Source: F1-60-MAGs149 sp037133755 | GTDB lineage: Bacteria > Actinomycetota > Thermoleophilia > Gaiellales > F1-60-MAGs149 | Direction: 5' to 3' | Length of the DNA: 64,000 bases | Assembly: GCA_037133755.1 (NCBI GenBank) | Contig: JBAXNN010000003.1 | Coordinates: 185,413 to 249,412, forward strand | In this document: one piece after another, positions 34,789 through 42,995 of the stretch | How positions within the stretch are numbered: position 1 is the stretch's first letter | How the letters are laid out: each line of letters starts with the position of its first letter | Notes under the pieces: generated by a model | Seen by the model: only the letters and a program-made list of their open reading frames with translations | Told to the model about the DNA's origin: nothing | The model's database searches: none | Made by a program: the position numbers and the translations under genes

Positions 34789-37432
34789 GGAGCTTCACTC
34801 CCTCAGGGTCGTAGAAGGCGTGGTCGCCGATGGTTGCCGGCGCGCCTCCAATAGAGATGGTTCCGCCAGCCTTCGCGAACTCGGTGGTTACCCACGCGAG
34901 TCCGACCGGGTGGCCGAGGACATACGACATCTTCGAAGACGTTACACGTCCGTTCAGATTGCCACCGACCGTTACGATCGAGCCCTCTGCGGGGGTTGCC
35001 ATACCGGGCTCCATCTGCCACGGCACGAGCGTCTCACGCGGGGTGCGACGCTGCGCGCGAATCAGTGCAGCCTTGCCGACGAAGTCGGGCTTGTCGAGCT
35101 TCACCGCCCAGTCCATCGAGACCTTCCACGGGGTCGTCTCGAAGTCGGTGTCCTGGGAGATGATGATGTGGCCCTTCTCCAGGCGGAGGAGGCGCTGGGC
35201 ATCAAGACCGAACGGCTTGATATCCCACTCCTTGCCCGCCTCGAGGATTGCGTCCCACATCTCGACCGCGTTGGCAGCCGGGAAGTGGAGCTCGTAGGCC
35301 AGCTCGCCGACGAAGCCGAGACGGATGGCCAGACAGGAGACGCCGTTGACCGTGATGCGGCGATGCCGCAGGTACGGGAACGACTCCTTGTCGATCGGAT
35401 CGTCACACAGCTTCTCGAGTAGGTCACGAGCGTGCGGACCAGCGACGTTGACGGCTGCCAGCGACGCGGTCTGGTTGACGACGAAGACGTCGAGGCCCCA
35501 GGCCTCACGCCAGTCGAGCATCCAGGACTCGAGGCGCTCAGCACCCGACGTGGTGACGGTGCAGTAGAACGCACCACCCTCGAGGGCGCAGACGGTGCCG
35601 TCATCGATGATGACGCCGCCTTCCTCGAGCATCAGGCCGTAGCGCAGCTTGCCGGGCTCGAGGTCCGCGACGCGCATCGGGTAAATGCGCTCGAGGAACT
35701 CGACGACGTCGGGGCCGGCCAGCAGGAACTTGCCGAGCGTGCCGACGTCGATGACGCCGACGCGATGGCGGACGGCCTCGTACTCGGCCTGCATGTCGCC
35801 GTACGAGAAGATGCGCTTCCACGGGCCGGCCCAGAGGGTCGACGCGCCCATCTCCAGATGCTTCTGGTGGAGCGGGGTGTGGCGCTCGATGTGGTGACGC
35901 GCACCTGCAGCTGCCTGCTCGATGCGGATCGGGCGAACCGGCGGACGCAGGGTCGTCGGCGCCGAGACACGTGCAGCCTCGGCCGGCGTCTTGCGCTCCG
36001 CGATGGCACGCAGCTGGTCGGCGCAGAGGCGCCCCTGGCACGGTCCCATCGTGACGGTCGTGTAGCGCTTGAGGAGCTCAGCGGACTCGAAGCCCTCGTC
36101 GATCGCCTGCTCGACCTCCTTGACCGACACGTCCTCACAGAGGCAGACGTAGCCGGCGGTGCCGCACTTGCGCGGCTGCGAGGCGGGCGGGTTCACGTAC
36201 AGCGGCAGACCGGCTGCAGCGGCAGTACCAGCCTCGGTGCCCTGCTTGGCGGCCTCGTCCAGCGTCGTGCCAGGCGTGGCAGCGTCGCCGGCGAGCACGC
36301 ACGGCAGGTCGTAGGCGAGGCGGGGGAGATGCATGTTCTGCTGGATCTCCGCACCACAGGCGAGGATGTCGCAGGCGATCTCCTCGGTCGAGCCGCCGGA
36401 CGTCTTGACGACGACACCGGACAGCTTCTTGCGGCCCTTGGCCGCGACGATCTCGCCTGCGATCTGGCGATTGCCGACACCCGAGGCGTCGACGCCGGGA
36501 CCTGTGACGACGGCAGCAACCGTCGTGCCGGAGGCGGCGAGCGTCTTGGCGTGCTCGACGGCCTCCTGGGTCTCCGCCCAGACGACAGCCGTGTCGCCGA
36601 CCTTGACGCCCTGCGCGCCCGCGAGGCGAGCGGCACCGCGGCCCATGAAGATGCCCGGCAGGTCGTTGCTCTCGAAGATGCGGTGCATCTCCATACCGCC
36701 CGACGCGATCACGATGTTCGTCGGGTGGATGTGGATCGTCTGATCCGCCGTGATCGCGAGGACCATCGGGCCCTCGTAGATGCCGATGGCGGACGTGCCC
36801 GAGTTCAGCTCGATGTTGGCGTTCGCCGCAGCCGTCGCGGCGAGACCGTTGATGGCGTCCTTGGTCGGGCCCGCGGCAACGCGGAGACCGGGCTCGGAGC
36901 CCTCGTCGATGACCATCACGCGCTTGCCGGCGTCGGCAGCAGCAATCGCGGCCGAGAGGCCAGCGACGCCCGCACCGATCACCAGCACGTCGGGGTGACG
37001 GTTGATGCGATCGATGTCCTTGGGAGCATCGTTCTTATCCGAGAAGCCGAGACCGGCCACGCGGCGAATGACGCCCTCAGCCATCGGCCAGGCGAACTTC
37101 GGCTTGATGCCGGCCTTGTAGTAGAAGCCAACGGGCATCAACGGATGGAACTTGTCGATCACGTTGAGTGCGTCGCGGTCCACCGACGGCCACGCGTTCT
37201 GACGCGAGACCTTCTGGCCGTCCTTGGCTGCACACATGCAGGCGCGGACGTTGACCTCGCCGTCGACCGTGACCAGGCAGTTCGGGCAGTCGCCCGAAAG
37301 GCAGTACAGGCCACGCGGGCGGTGGTACTTGAACGAGCGGGAGAAGACGCGGACGCCATCCCGATAGAGCGCCGAGGCGAGCGTGTCGCCCGGCTGAATG
37401 GCGACTTCGCGCCCTTCGAATTCAATGCTCAC
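34781..37432 (-). CDS. soxA: Sarcosine oxidase / N-methylglutamate dehydrogenase alpha subunit with [2Fe-2S]-type cysteines
   Basis: An 883-aa subunit. Residues 1-100 form a ferredoxin-like domain with C44-x4-C49-x2-C52 and C65/C67, a complete plant-type [2Fe-2S] pattern. Residues ~145-420 are an FAD/NAD-binding fold (VLVIGAGVAGLSAAIAAA). A BFD-like cysteine set follows (C430, C432, C465, C470 in YVCLCEDV and GPCQGRLC). Residues ~510-883 are a glycine-cleavage-T-protein-like folate domain that would take the methyl carbon as methylene-THF. As I recall, classical sarcosine oxidase alpha lacks the first cysteine set, so electrons may leave to an acceptor other than oxygen. Equivalent to MgdC. 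Confidence 0.88.
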   Translation of the reverse strand: MSIEFEGREVAIQPGDTLASALYRDGVRVFSRSFKYHRPRGLYCLSGDCPNCLVTVDGEVNVRACMCAAKDGQKVSRQNAWPSVDRDALNVIDKFHPLMPVGFYYKAGIKPKFAWPMAEGVIRRVAGLGFSDKNDAPKDIDRINRHPDVLVIGAGVAGLSAAIAAADAGKRVMVIDEGSEPGLRVAAGPTKDAINGLAATAAANANIELNSGTSAIGIYEGPMVLAITADQTIHIHPTNIVIASGGMEMHRIFESNDLPGIFMGRGAARLAGAQGVKVGDTAVVWAETQEAVEHAKTLAASGTTVAAVVTGPGVDASGVGNRQIAGEIVAAKGRKKLSGVVVKTSGGSTEEIACDILACGAEIQQNMHLPRLAYDLPCVLAGDAATPGTTLDEAAKQGTEAGTAAAAGLPLYVNPPASQPRKCGTAGYVCLCEDVSVKEVEQAIDEGFESAELLKRYTTVTMGPCQGRLCADQLRAIAERKTPAEAARVSAPTTLRPPVRPIRIEQAAAGARHHIERHTPLHQKHLEMGASTLWAGPWKRIFSYGDMQAEYEAVRHRVGVIDVGTLGKFLLAGPDVVEFLERIYPMRVADLEPGKLRYGLMLEEGGVIIDDGTVCALEGGAFYCTVTTSGAERLESWMLDWREAWGLDVFVVNQTASLAAVNVAGPHARDLLEKLCDDPIDKESFPYLRHRRITVNGVSCLAIRLGFVGELAYELHFPAANAVEMWDAILEAGKEWDIKPFGLDAQRLLRLEKGHIIISQDTDFETTPWKVSMDWAVKLDKPDFVGKAALIRAQRRTPRETLVPWQMEPGMATPAEGSIVTVGGNLNGRVTSSKMSYVLGHPVGLAWVTTEFAKAGGTISIGGAPATIGDHAFYDPEGVKLRA

Positions 37433-37698
37433 GCCGAGCCCTCCGTGTACTCCTCGCCCGGCTGCGCCAAGACGATGTTCGTGCGCGTGTCACGCACGAT
37501 CGTGTACCAGCGACGCGTGCCGCTGGAATGGAACCACCGCTCCTTCTGCACGCCCGCGACGTTGGTGCGAAGCCACAGATGGGCGATCGCCTCCTCGTCC
37601 GGGGCGTCAGGGGCCAGTGGGGGACGCACTTCGCCGCCGTACGAGAACTCGCTGACGGGGCGGAGGCCAAATGGGGTTTTGATGTGGAAGTGGCTCAC
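37429..37698 (-). CDS. soxD: Sarcosine oxidase / N-methylglutamate dehydrogenase delta subunit, zinc site degenerate
   Basis: The smallest subunit, 89 aa, recognised from VSEFSYGGEVRPPLAP and ERWFHSSGTRRWYTIVRDTR. Known SoxD proteins bind zinc through a Cys-Pro-x-Cys near the N-terminus plus a His and a Cys in WxHxxGC. Here the N-terminus has no cysteine, the His is kept (His57) and the final Cys is Thr61, so three of four ligands are missing. It is first in the operon, overlapping alpha by 4 bp, and divergent from fhs. Equivalent to MgdB. Confidence 0.85.
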   Translation of the reverse strand: MSHFHIKTPFGLRPVSEFSYGGEVRPPLAPDAPDEEAIAHLWLRTNVAGVQKERWFHSSGTRRWYTIVRDTRTNIVLAQPGEEYTEGSA

Positions 37699-37828
37699 AG
37701 TGGGTTAAGGGTAGGGGGCGTATTTCGGCCGTGCATTGTGGAAGGTATACACACTAGGGGCGGTGTTTGCTGTACGTACTACCCCTGATTGGGCAGTTCG
37801 CGGGCTGTAGCCTCTGCACAGCGCCATA

Positions 37829-37845
37829 TCTGCATTCTATGCAGA
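37829..37845. promoter_or_regulatory. Palindrome in the sox/fhs divergent promoter region
   Basis: TCTGCAT-TCT-ATGCAGA is a perfect 7-bp inverted repeat with a 3-bp spacer in the 214-bp gap between the divergent soxD and fhs starts. It has the size and symmetry of a dimeric repressor site. There is no direct evidence of binding. Confidence 0.35.
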
Positions 37846-37912
37846 CGGCGCAAGGGGCGGGTGATCACTGTAGGTTCCCGTCAGATACGCCACGGAGGAG
37901 TGAGTCGAAACG

Positions 37913-39583
37913 ATGAAGTCGAGCCTTGAAATCGCCCAGGAGCATCAGCTCCAGCCGATCGCCGATATTGCAGCCGAGTACGGCATTCTGCCGGACGAGC
38001 TAGAGCTCTACGGCCGCTACAAGGCCAAGATCGAGCTGTCGATCCTCGACCGCCTCAAGGACGTCCCGGACGCGAAGATCGTCAACGTCACCGCCATTAC
38101 GCCGACTCCGGCCGGCGAGGGCAAGACGACGACCTCGGTCTCGCTGACGCAGGGCATGGGCAAGATCGGCCGCCGCGCGATGCTCGCGCTGCGCGAGCCG
38201 TCGCTCGGCCCCGTCTTCGGTGTCAAGGGCGGTGCCGCTGGTGGCGGCTACGCCCAGGTCGTGCCGATGGAGGACCTCAACCTCCACTTCACCGGCGACG
38301 TGCACGCCATCACCGCGGCAAACAACCTCCTGTCCGCCCTGGTTGATGCCCACATCTTCCATGGCCACAGCCCGCAGATCGCCAATGTCACGTGGCGTCG
38401 CGCCATCGACGTGACCGATCGCTCGCTCCGCAGCATCGTGACGGGCCTCGGTGGCCCCAAGAACGGCATTCCCGCGGAGTCCGGCTTCGACATCACCGCC
38501 GCCTCCGAGGTCATGGCGATCATGGCGCTGGCCACCGACATGAAGGATCTGCGCAAGAAGCTCGGCGCGATCACCGTCGGCTACACCAAGGCTGGCGACC
38601 CTGTCACCGCCGAGGACGTCAAGGCCGCTGGCTCGATGGCCGTCCTCCTGCGCGACGCGATCAAGCCGAACATCGTGCAGACGCTCGAGGGCCAGCTGTG
38701 CCTGATGCACTGCGGTCCGTTCGCGAACATCGCCCACGGCAACAACTCCATCATCGCGGACCGCATTGGCCTCAAGCTGGGCGAGTTCCTGATCACCGAG
38801 TCCGGTTTCGCCGCCGATCTCGGCATGGAGAAGTTCATGGATATCGTCTGCCGCGTCGGCGGGCTCAAGCCGCACGTCGTCGTGATCGTCGCGACGGTGC
38901 GTGCTCTGCGCCACCACGGCGGCGGTGATTGGCAGTCCACGGCCGAGATGGCGCAGATGCGCGCCGAGGTCGAGACGGGCATGGCGAACCTCGCCAAGCA
39001 CATCGAGAACGTGCGCGCCTTCGGCATCCAGCCGGTCGTCACGATCAACACGCGTCCCGATGATGAGCCCGAGCTGCTCGAGCTGATCAAGACGCTGGCG
39101 CTGGAGGCCGGTGCCTTTGGCGCCGCCATCCACAACGGCTTCGGTGCGGGTGGCGACGGTGTCACCGAGCTCGCCGAGATCGTCTGCGCCGCCGCTGAGG
39201 CGCCGTCGGACTTCAAGATGCTCTACGAGGACTCGGATCCGGTTGCGCAGAAGATCGAGACGATCGCCAAGACGGTCTACGGCGCCGACGGCATCGACCT
39301 GTCGCCTGCCGCAGTCGCCGCGATCGCCCGCTTCGAGAAGGAGGGCATCTCGCACCTCCCGATCTGCATGGCGAAGTCGCACCTGTCGCTGTCGCACGAC
39401 CCGACGCTGCGTAACCGCCCGACCGGGTTCACGGTGCCGATCCGCGACATCCGCTCGTACACGGGTGCCGGCATGCTGGTGCCGCTGTGCGGCGAAATGC
39501 TGCAGATGCCGGGCCTCGGTGCTGTGCCGGCTGCGAACGCGATCGACCTGGCCGACGACGGCACGGTTGTCGGACTGTTCTAG
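37913..39583 (+). CDS. fhs: Formate-tetrahydrofolate ligase
   Basis: Fhs joins formate to tetrahydrofolate with ATP, giving 10-formyl-THF; run in reverse it releases formate and makes ATP. At 556 aa it has the normal length. The ATP-binding loop TPTPAGEGKTTTSVSL lies at ~64-79, followed by REPSLGPVFGVKGGAAGGGY and ESGFDITAASEVMAI. Its divergence from the sarcosine-oxidase-like operon suggests that it handles one-carbon units freed by demethylation. A strong terminator follows. Confidence 0.96.
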   Translation: MKSSLEIAQEHQLQPIADIAAEYGILPDELELYGRYKAKIELSILDRLKDVPDAKIVNVTAITPTPAGEGKTTTSVSLTQGMGKIGRRAMLALREPSLGPVFGVKGGAAGGGYAQVVPMEDLNLHFTGDVHAITAANNLLSALVDAHIFHGHSPQIANVTWRRAIDVTDRSLRSIVTGLGGPKNGIPAESGFDITAASEVMAIMALATDMKDLRKKLGAITVGYTKAGDPVTAEDVKAAGSMAVLLRDAIKPNIVQTLEGQLCLMHCGPFANIAHGNNSIIADRIGLKLGEFLITESGFAADLGMEKFMDIVCRVGGLKPHVVVIVATVRALRHHGGGDWQSTAEMAQMRAEVETGMANLAKHIENVRAFGIQPVVTINTRPDDEPELLELIKTLALEAGAFGAAIHNGFGAGGDGVTELAEIVCAAAEAPSDFKMLYEDSDPVAQKIETIAKTVYGADGIDLSPAAVAAIARFEKEGISHLPICMAKSHLSLSHDPTLRNRPTGFTVPIRDIRSYTGAGMLVPLCGEMLQMPGLGAVPAANAIDLADDGTVVGLF

Positions 39584-39596
39584 GGTCTGAGAGGTC

Positions 39597-39638
39597 AGGG
39601 CCCCGTCTCCGCGCCGTCAGGCGGGGAGACGGGGCCCT
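39597..39638 (+). terminator. Terminator after fhs
   Basis: A ~19-bp stem (AGGGCCCCGTCTCC... with one bulged pair) around a GTCA loop, ending in CCCTTTCTTG, 13 bp past the fhs stop. Confidence 0.88.
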
Positions 39639-39669
39639 TTCTTGTTGGGCGCCCCGGATGACGCCCGAC

Positions 39670-39731
39670 GACGCGAAGGCCTCGAGGTGGCTCGGTCGGA
39701 CACGACCGATTCACCTCGAGGTCATCGCGTC
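39670..39731. repeat. Family 2 hairpin, A/B' form
   Basis: A 62-bp hairpin, left arm type A (GACGCGAAGGCCTCGAGG), right arm type B on the opposite strand, loop GACA. First of an inverted pair in the gene-free stretch 39584-39966. Confidence 0.88.
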
Positions 39732-39823
39732 GCCAGGGTTCGGCGTCCTGACGGTCGAGATCGCCTCTTCAGCAGTTGATCCACAGAAGCGACGGGATCG
39801 CGTAAACGCTGATCCACCTCAGC

Positions 39824-39888
39824 GACGGGATCACCTCAAGGTGAATCGGTCGTTTCCGACCGAGCCACCTTGAGGTGTTCCCATCGTC
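39824..39888. repeat. Family 2 hairpin, B/A' form
   Basis: A 65-bp hairpin with left arm type B (GACGGGATCACCTCAAGG) and right arm type A, loop TTTC. It mirrors the A/B' element at 39670, the two being separated by 92 bp without coding potential. Confidence 0.85.
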
Positions 39889-39909
39889 AGCCTGGTCCCG
39901 AAAACGAAA

Positions 39910-39954
39910 AAGGCCCCCTGGCTGCACCGCTCAGCGGTGCAGCCAGGGGGCCTT
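39910..39954. terminator. Bidirectional terminator
   Basis: Two 22-bp perfect arms (AAGGCCCCCTGGCTGCACCG + CT, and complement) around a single C, flanked by A-rich sequence on the left and T-rich on the right. It would stop transcription from fhs and from the converging acyl-CoA-dehydrogenase-fold gene. Confidence 0.92.
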
Positions 39955-39966
39955 GCCTTTTTCGGA

Positions 39967-41337
39967 CTAGCCCTGCGCGGCCTCGGCGAGGAGTTCCTCG
40001 GCGAGCGCCTTCTTCTGCTCGGGCGTCATCTTCTTCGTCTCGTTCTTGATCGAGCGCTCGTTGACGACCTGGTTCCAGTAGTCGAGCGACTCCATGCCCA
40101 GGAGGGCGGTCTTGCCGACGAACTGGCGCAGGACCTCGTTCGTCGGGCCCATCACCCAGCCGGCCTTGCCGTCGCGCACGTAGCGCTCCAGCTCGAGCGG
40201 CGACTTCTTGTACGACGTGCCACCGGCGGAGTGCATCATCTCGTCGACGACGAGACCGCAGTTCTTGGCGGAGGCGAACTTGAGCTGCCAGAGCCAGTGG
40301 AGGTAGTTACCACGGGCGTACTCGGACTGCTCGAGCACGCGCTGGCTGTTATCCGTCACGTTGTCCATGGCGACGGCGATCGAGTAGTTCATGCAGCGGA
40401 TGGCGTTCGTATCGATGATCGCCTCGCCGACGGAGTCCTGGATCGTCGGGTAGTCGCAGACGCGCATGCCGACGTCCTTGTGGACCTTGCGGGTCGTGTG
40501 CTGGATGCAGATGTCGATCGCACCAAGCGCGATGCCGCTCCAGCAGGCGCTGGACGAGATCAGGAAGAACGGGTCGACCGCCTCGTCGTTGGCCCAGGCG
40601 CCGTCACCGATGGCGCCGACCATGCGCTCCTCAGGGAGGAGCTTCCAGTCGAGCAGCAGCGAACCGGACTGGTTGCCGCGCAGGCCCATGGCGTCCCACT
40701 CGGCGTGGCCCGACTCGACCTCGTCGTTGAAGACGAGCCAGCAGGTCAGGTCCGAGTAGGCCTTGAACTCGGGCGACGTCGTCTGCAGGACGTACCAGTC
40801 GGCGAAGCCGCCGGACGTCGTCCAAGACGCCTTCTTGAGCACCTCGTAGCCGCCCTCGACCTTGCGAGCACCCGACGAGATCGGGTACCAGAAATGCGAG
40901 CCGGTCTCCGGATCGGAGAACGAGAGGGTGCCGATCAGCTTGTCGGAGACGATCTTCTTGAGGACGTTTTCAATGTGCCACTCGGTGGCGGTGAGGCGGA
41001 GGGACTCAACCGCGCCCATATGCATCGTGTAGCACATGGCGGTGGAGGCGCAGCCGTAGCGCGCAATCGTCTCGGTCGTGGCGACCAGCATCGCGTGACC
41101 CTGACCGAGGCCACCCCATTCCTTCGGCAGCGTCAGGCCGAGGAACGGGCCGAGCGCCTCGAGGCTCTCGCGGGGGAAGATCAGCTCGCGGTCGTTCTGG
41201 GCGGCGCGGGGGCGGATCTCCTTCTCGCAGATCTCGATCAACTGCTCGCGCAGCGCCTTCTCCTCGTCGGTCAGGAACCAATCCGGGTTGAACATCGGAT
41301 CAAGTCCGGCCTTCGCGCTCTCAACTGCAACCGCCAT
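39967..41337 (-). CDS. Acyl-CoA-dehydrogenase-fold flavoprotein
   Basis: A 456-aa FAD enzyme of the acyl-CoA dehydrogenase superfamily. Start at 41337 is set by AAGGAGA. N-terminal helices are followed by LTLPKEWGGLGQG, the FAD/substrate region GTLSFSDPETGSHFWYP and WTTSGGFADWYVLQT, and C-terminal MHSAGGTSYKKSPLELERYVRD. At the usual catalytic-base position (YEGT in medium-chain enzymes) the sequence reads VMGPTNEV, so that glutamate is absent. It could use a base elsewhere or belong to the monooxygenase branch (DszC/HsaA-like). It is the last gene after a glutamine-synthetase-like gene, 223 bp downstream with a hairpin between. Confidence 0.78.
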   Translation of the reverse strand: MAVAVESAKAGLDPMFNPDWFLTDEEKALREQLIEICEKEIRPRAAQNDRELIFPRESLEALGPFLGLTLPKEWGGLGQGHAMLVATTETIARYGCASTAMCYTMHMGAVESLRLTATEWHIENVLKKIVSDKLIGTLSFSDPETGSHFWYPISSGARKVEGGYEVLKKASWTTSGGFADWYVLQTTSPEFKAYSDLTCWLVFNDEVESGHAEWDAMGLRGNQSGSLLLDWKLLPEERMVGAIGDGAWANDEAVDPFFLISSSACWSGIALGAIDICIQHTTRKVHKDVGMRVCDYPTIQDSVGEAIIDTNAIRCMNYSIAVAMDNVTDNSQRVLEQSEYARGNYLHWLWQLKFASAKNCGLVVDEMMHSAGGTSYKKSPLELERYVRDGKAGWVMGPTNEVLRQFVGKTALLGMESLDYWNQVVNERSIKNETKKMTPEQKKALAEELLAEAAQG

Positions 41338-41513
41338 GACGGTCTCCTTCTCGATGGAACATCCTCTGGGCGGTGGGTGGTCCACCTGTTCTTGGCCAAA
41401 AGGCTACCGCAATAGCAGGGTGATGGCATGGGCCACCGTCACATGACGGATCACAACCATATGGCCGTGATGCACATGCGCAGCGTCGATGCTCCTCGGG
41501 GAATCGGACTGCG

Positions 41514-41554
41514 GGTGTGACGGAGATACACCTGTGGTGCATCTCCGTCACCCC
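41514..41554 (-). terminator. Hairpin after the second glutamine-synthetase-like gene
   Basis: A 10-bp perfect core (TGACGGAGAT and complement) with partly paired flanks, ending 7 bp past the stop of the reverse-strand gene. A probable terminator or partial terminator. Confidence 0.6.
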
Positions 41555-41560
41555 TGTGTC

Positions 41561-42928
41561 CTAGAACAGCGTCAGGTAGCGCTTGAGCTCCCAGTCGCTG
41601 ACGGTCGTGTGGTACTCCTGCCACTCGGCCTGCTTCGTGTCGACGAAGTAGTCCAGGTAGTCCCAGCCGTCCATGCTGCCGAGCCAGTCACGCAGCGCCT
41701 TGTTCTTCTGCGCGGCGCGCGTGGCGTCGAGCAGGTTCGCGGGCAGCGTCTTGATGCGCTTGCGCTTGATCTGCGCCGGCGACAGCTCGTACAGGTTGTC
41801 GAGGTTCGGCTCGCCCGGATTGGCCTTGTTGGCGACGCCGTCGAGGCCGCAGCCGATGATCGCCGCGGCGGCCAAGTACGGGTTGGCCGCACCGTCGGTC
41901 GAGCGGATCTCAATGCGTCCCGGAGCCGGGATGCGGATCGACTGCGTGCGGTTGTTCATGCCGTACGTGGCGTAGGCCGGAGCCCACGTGGCGCCCGAGG
42001 TCGGGGCGCCGACGCCGATGCGCTTGTACGAGTTGACCGTCGGCGCGAGGATTGCGCTGAGGCCCTCGGAGTTGTCGATGATGCCGCCGAGGAACTGGTA
42101 CGCGAGCTTGGACAGGCCAAGGCCACGCGGATCCTTCTTGTCCTCGAACAGGTTCTTCTTGCCGGTCGGATCCCACAGCGAGATGTGGAGGTGCCCGCCG
42201 TTGCCGGTCAGGTTCGAGAACGGCTTCGGCATGAAGGTCGTCAGCAGACCGCGCTCCTGCGCCATCGCGTGGACCATGTAACGGAAGAAGATCGCCTTGT
42301 CGGCCGTCTTGATCGCGTCGTCGTACTCGAAGTTCAGCTCGAACTGGCCGTTGGCGTCCTCGTGGTCGTTGGCGTAGTTGCCCCAGCCAAGCCCGTTGAG
42401 GTTCTTCGACAGCTGCGAGATGAAGTCGTACGAGCGTGTGATGCCCTTCATGTCGTAGCAGGGCTGATCGAGCGTATCGAGGTCGTCCGCCAGGACGATC
42501 TTGCCGTCGCGCTCCTTGAGCAGGAAGAACTCGAGCTCCATGCCCATCTTCAGGCGGTAGCCCATCTTGGCAGCACGCGCATTGGCGTTCTTGAGGATCG
42601 TGCGTGGGCAGAAGTTCCACGGATCGCCGTCGATCGTGATGTCGCAGGCGAAGCGCGCGAGGCCCGGCTTGAACGGCACGGGGGTGTAGGACTCAGGATC
42701 CGGAATGGCGGCGATGTCGGGCGATGCGGGCGTCTGGCCGATCGGGCCGGCGGCAAAGCCGGCGAAGCCGGCGCCGTCGTCGAACAGCATGTCGATGCGC
42801 TCGGCAGGAACGAGCTTGGCGCTCGGCTTGCCGTGCATGTCGACGAACTGGGCGAAGAAGAACTCGATGCCGTCGGCCTTCGCTCGGCGACGGGCCTCTT
42901 CTTTGTTCTTGGGCTGTGCCACGGTCAT
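41561..42928 (-). CDS. Glutamine synthetase family ligase, type III/GlnT-like
   Basis: A 455-aa gamma-glutamyl ligase. FFFAQFVDMHGKPSAKLVP near the N-terminus is the GlnT-type signature. MGMELEFFLL, NDHEDANGQFELNF, KPFSNLTGNGGHLHISLW and GRIEIRSTDGAANPYLA cover the metal, glutamate and nucleotide sites. It differs clearly from the 23632 gene, so the window has two such ligases. Neighbours are an upstream permease and a Usp-like protein, suggesting that it gamma-glutamylates an imported amine. GmaS, GlnT or another amine-glutamate ligase are all possible. Confidence 0.8.
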   Translation of the reverse strand: MTVAQPKNKEEARRRAKADGIEFFFAQFVDMHGKPSAKLVPAERIDMLFDDGAGFAGFAAGPIGQTPASPDIAAIPDPESYTPVPFKPGLARFACDITIDGDPWNFCPRTILKNANARAAKMGYRLKMGMELEFFLLKERDGKIVLADDLDTLDQPCYDMKGITRSYDFISQLSKNLNGLGWGNYANDHEDANGQFELNFEYDDAIKTADKAIFFRYMVHAMAQERGLLTTFMPKPFSNLTGNGGHLHISLWDPTGKKNLFEDKKDPRGLGLSKLAYQFLGGIIDNSEGLSAILAPTVNSYKRIGVGAPTSGATWAPAYATYGMNNRTQSIRIPAPGRIEIRSTDGAANPYLAAAAIIGCGLDGVANKANPGEPNLDNLYELSPAQIKRKRIKTLPANLLDATRAAQKNKALRDWLGSMDGWDYLDYFVDTKQAEWQEYHTTVSDWELKRYLTLF

Positions 42929-42995
42929 CTCCTCCAGTTGCGCGTGGTGAAAGGCATGGTAGTCGAACCTTTAGTGGTTGGGAAGGGTTGGATTG

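Noticed and set aside
35432..37708. Very long open frame (758 codons) on the forward strand opposite soxA
   Set aside because: Its Arg/Ala/Val-rich composition is typical of an antisense shadow in high-GC DNA. The reverse-strand soxA has clear domain motifs.
41561..42928. Ordinary type I glutamine synthetase (glnA)
   Set aside because: The sequence lacks the adenylylation-site context and carries GlnT-type N-terminal motifs. Its neighbours are a permease and a Usp-like protein instead of nitrogen regulators.
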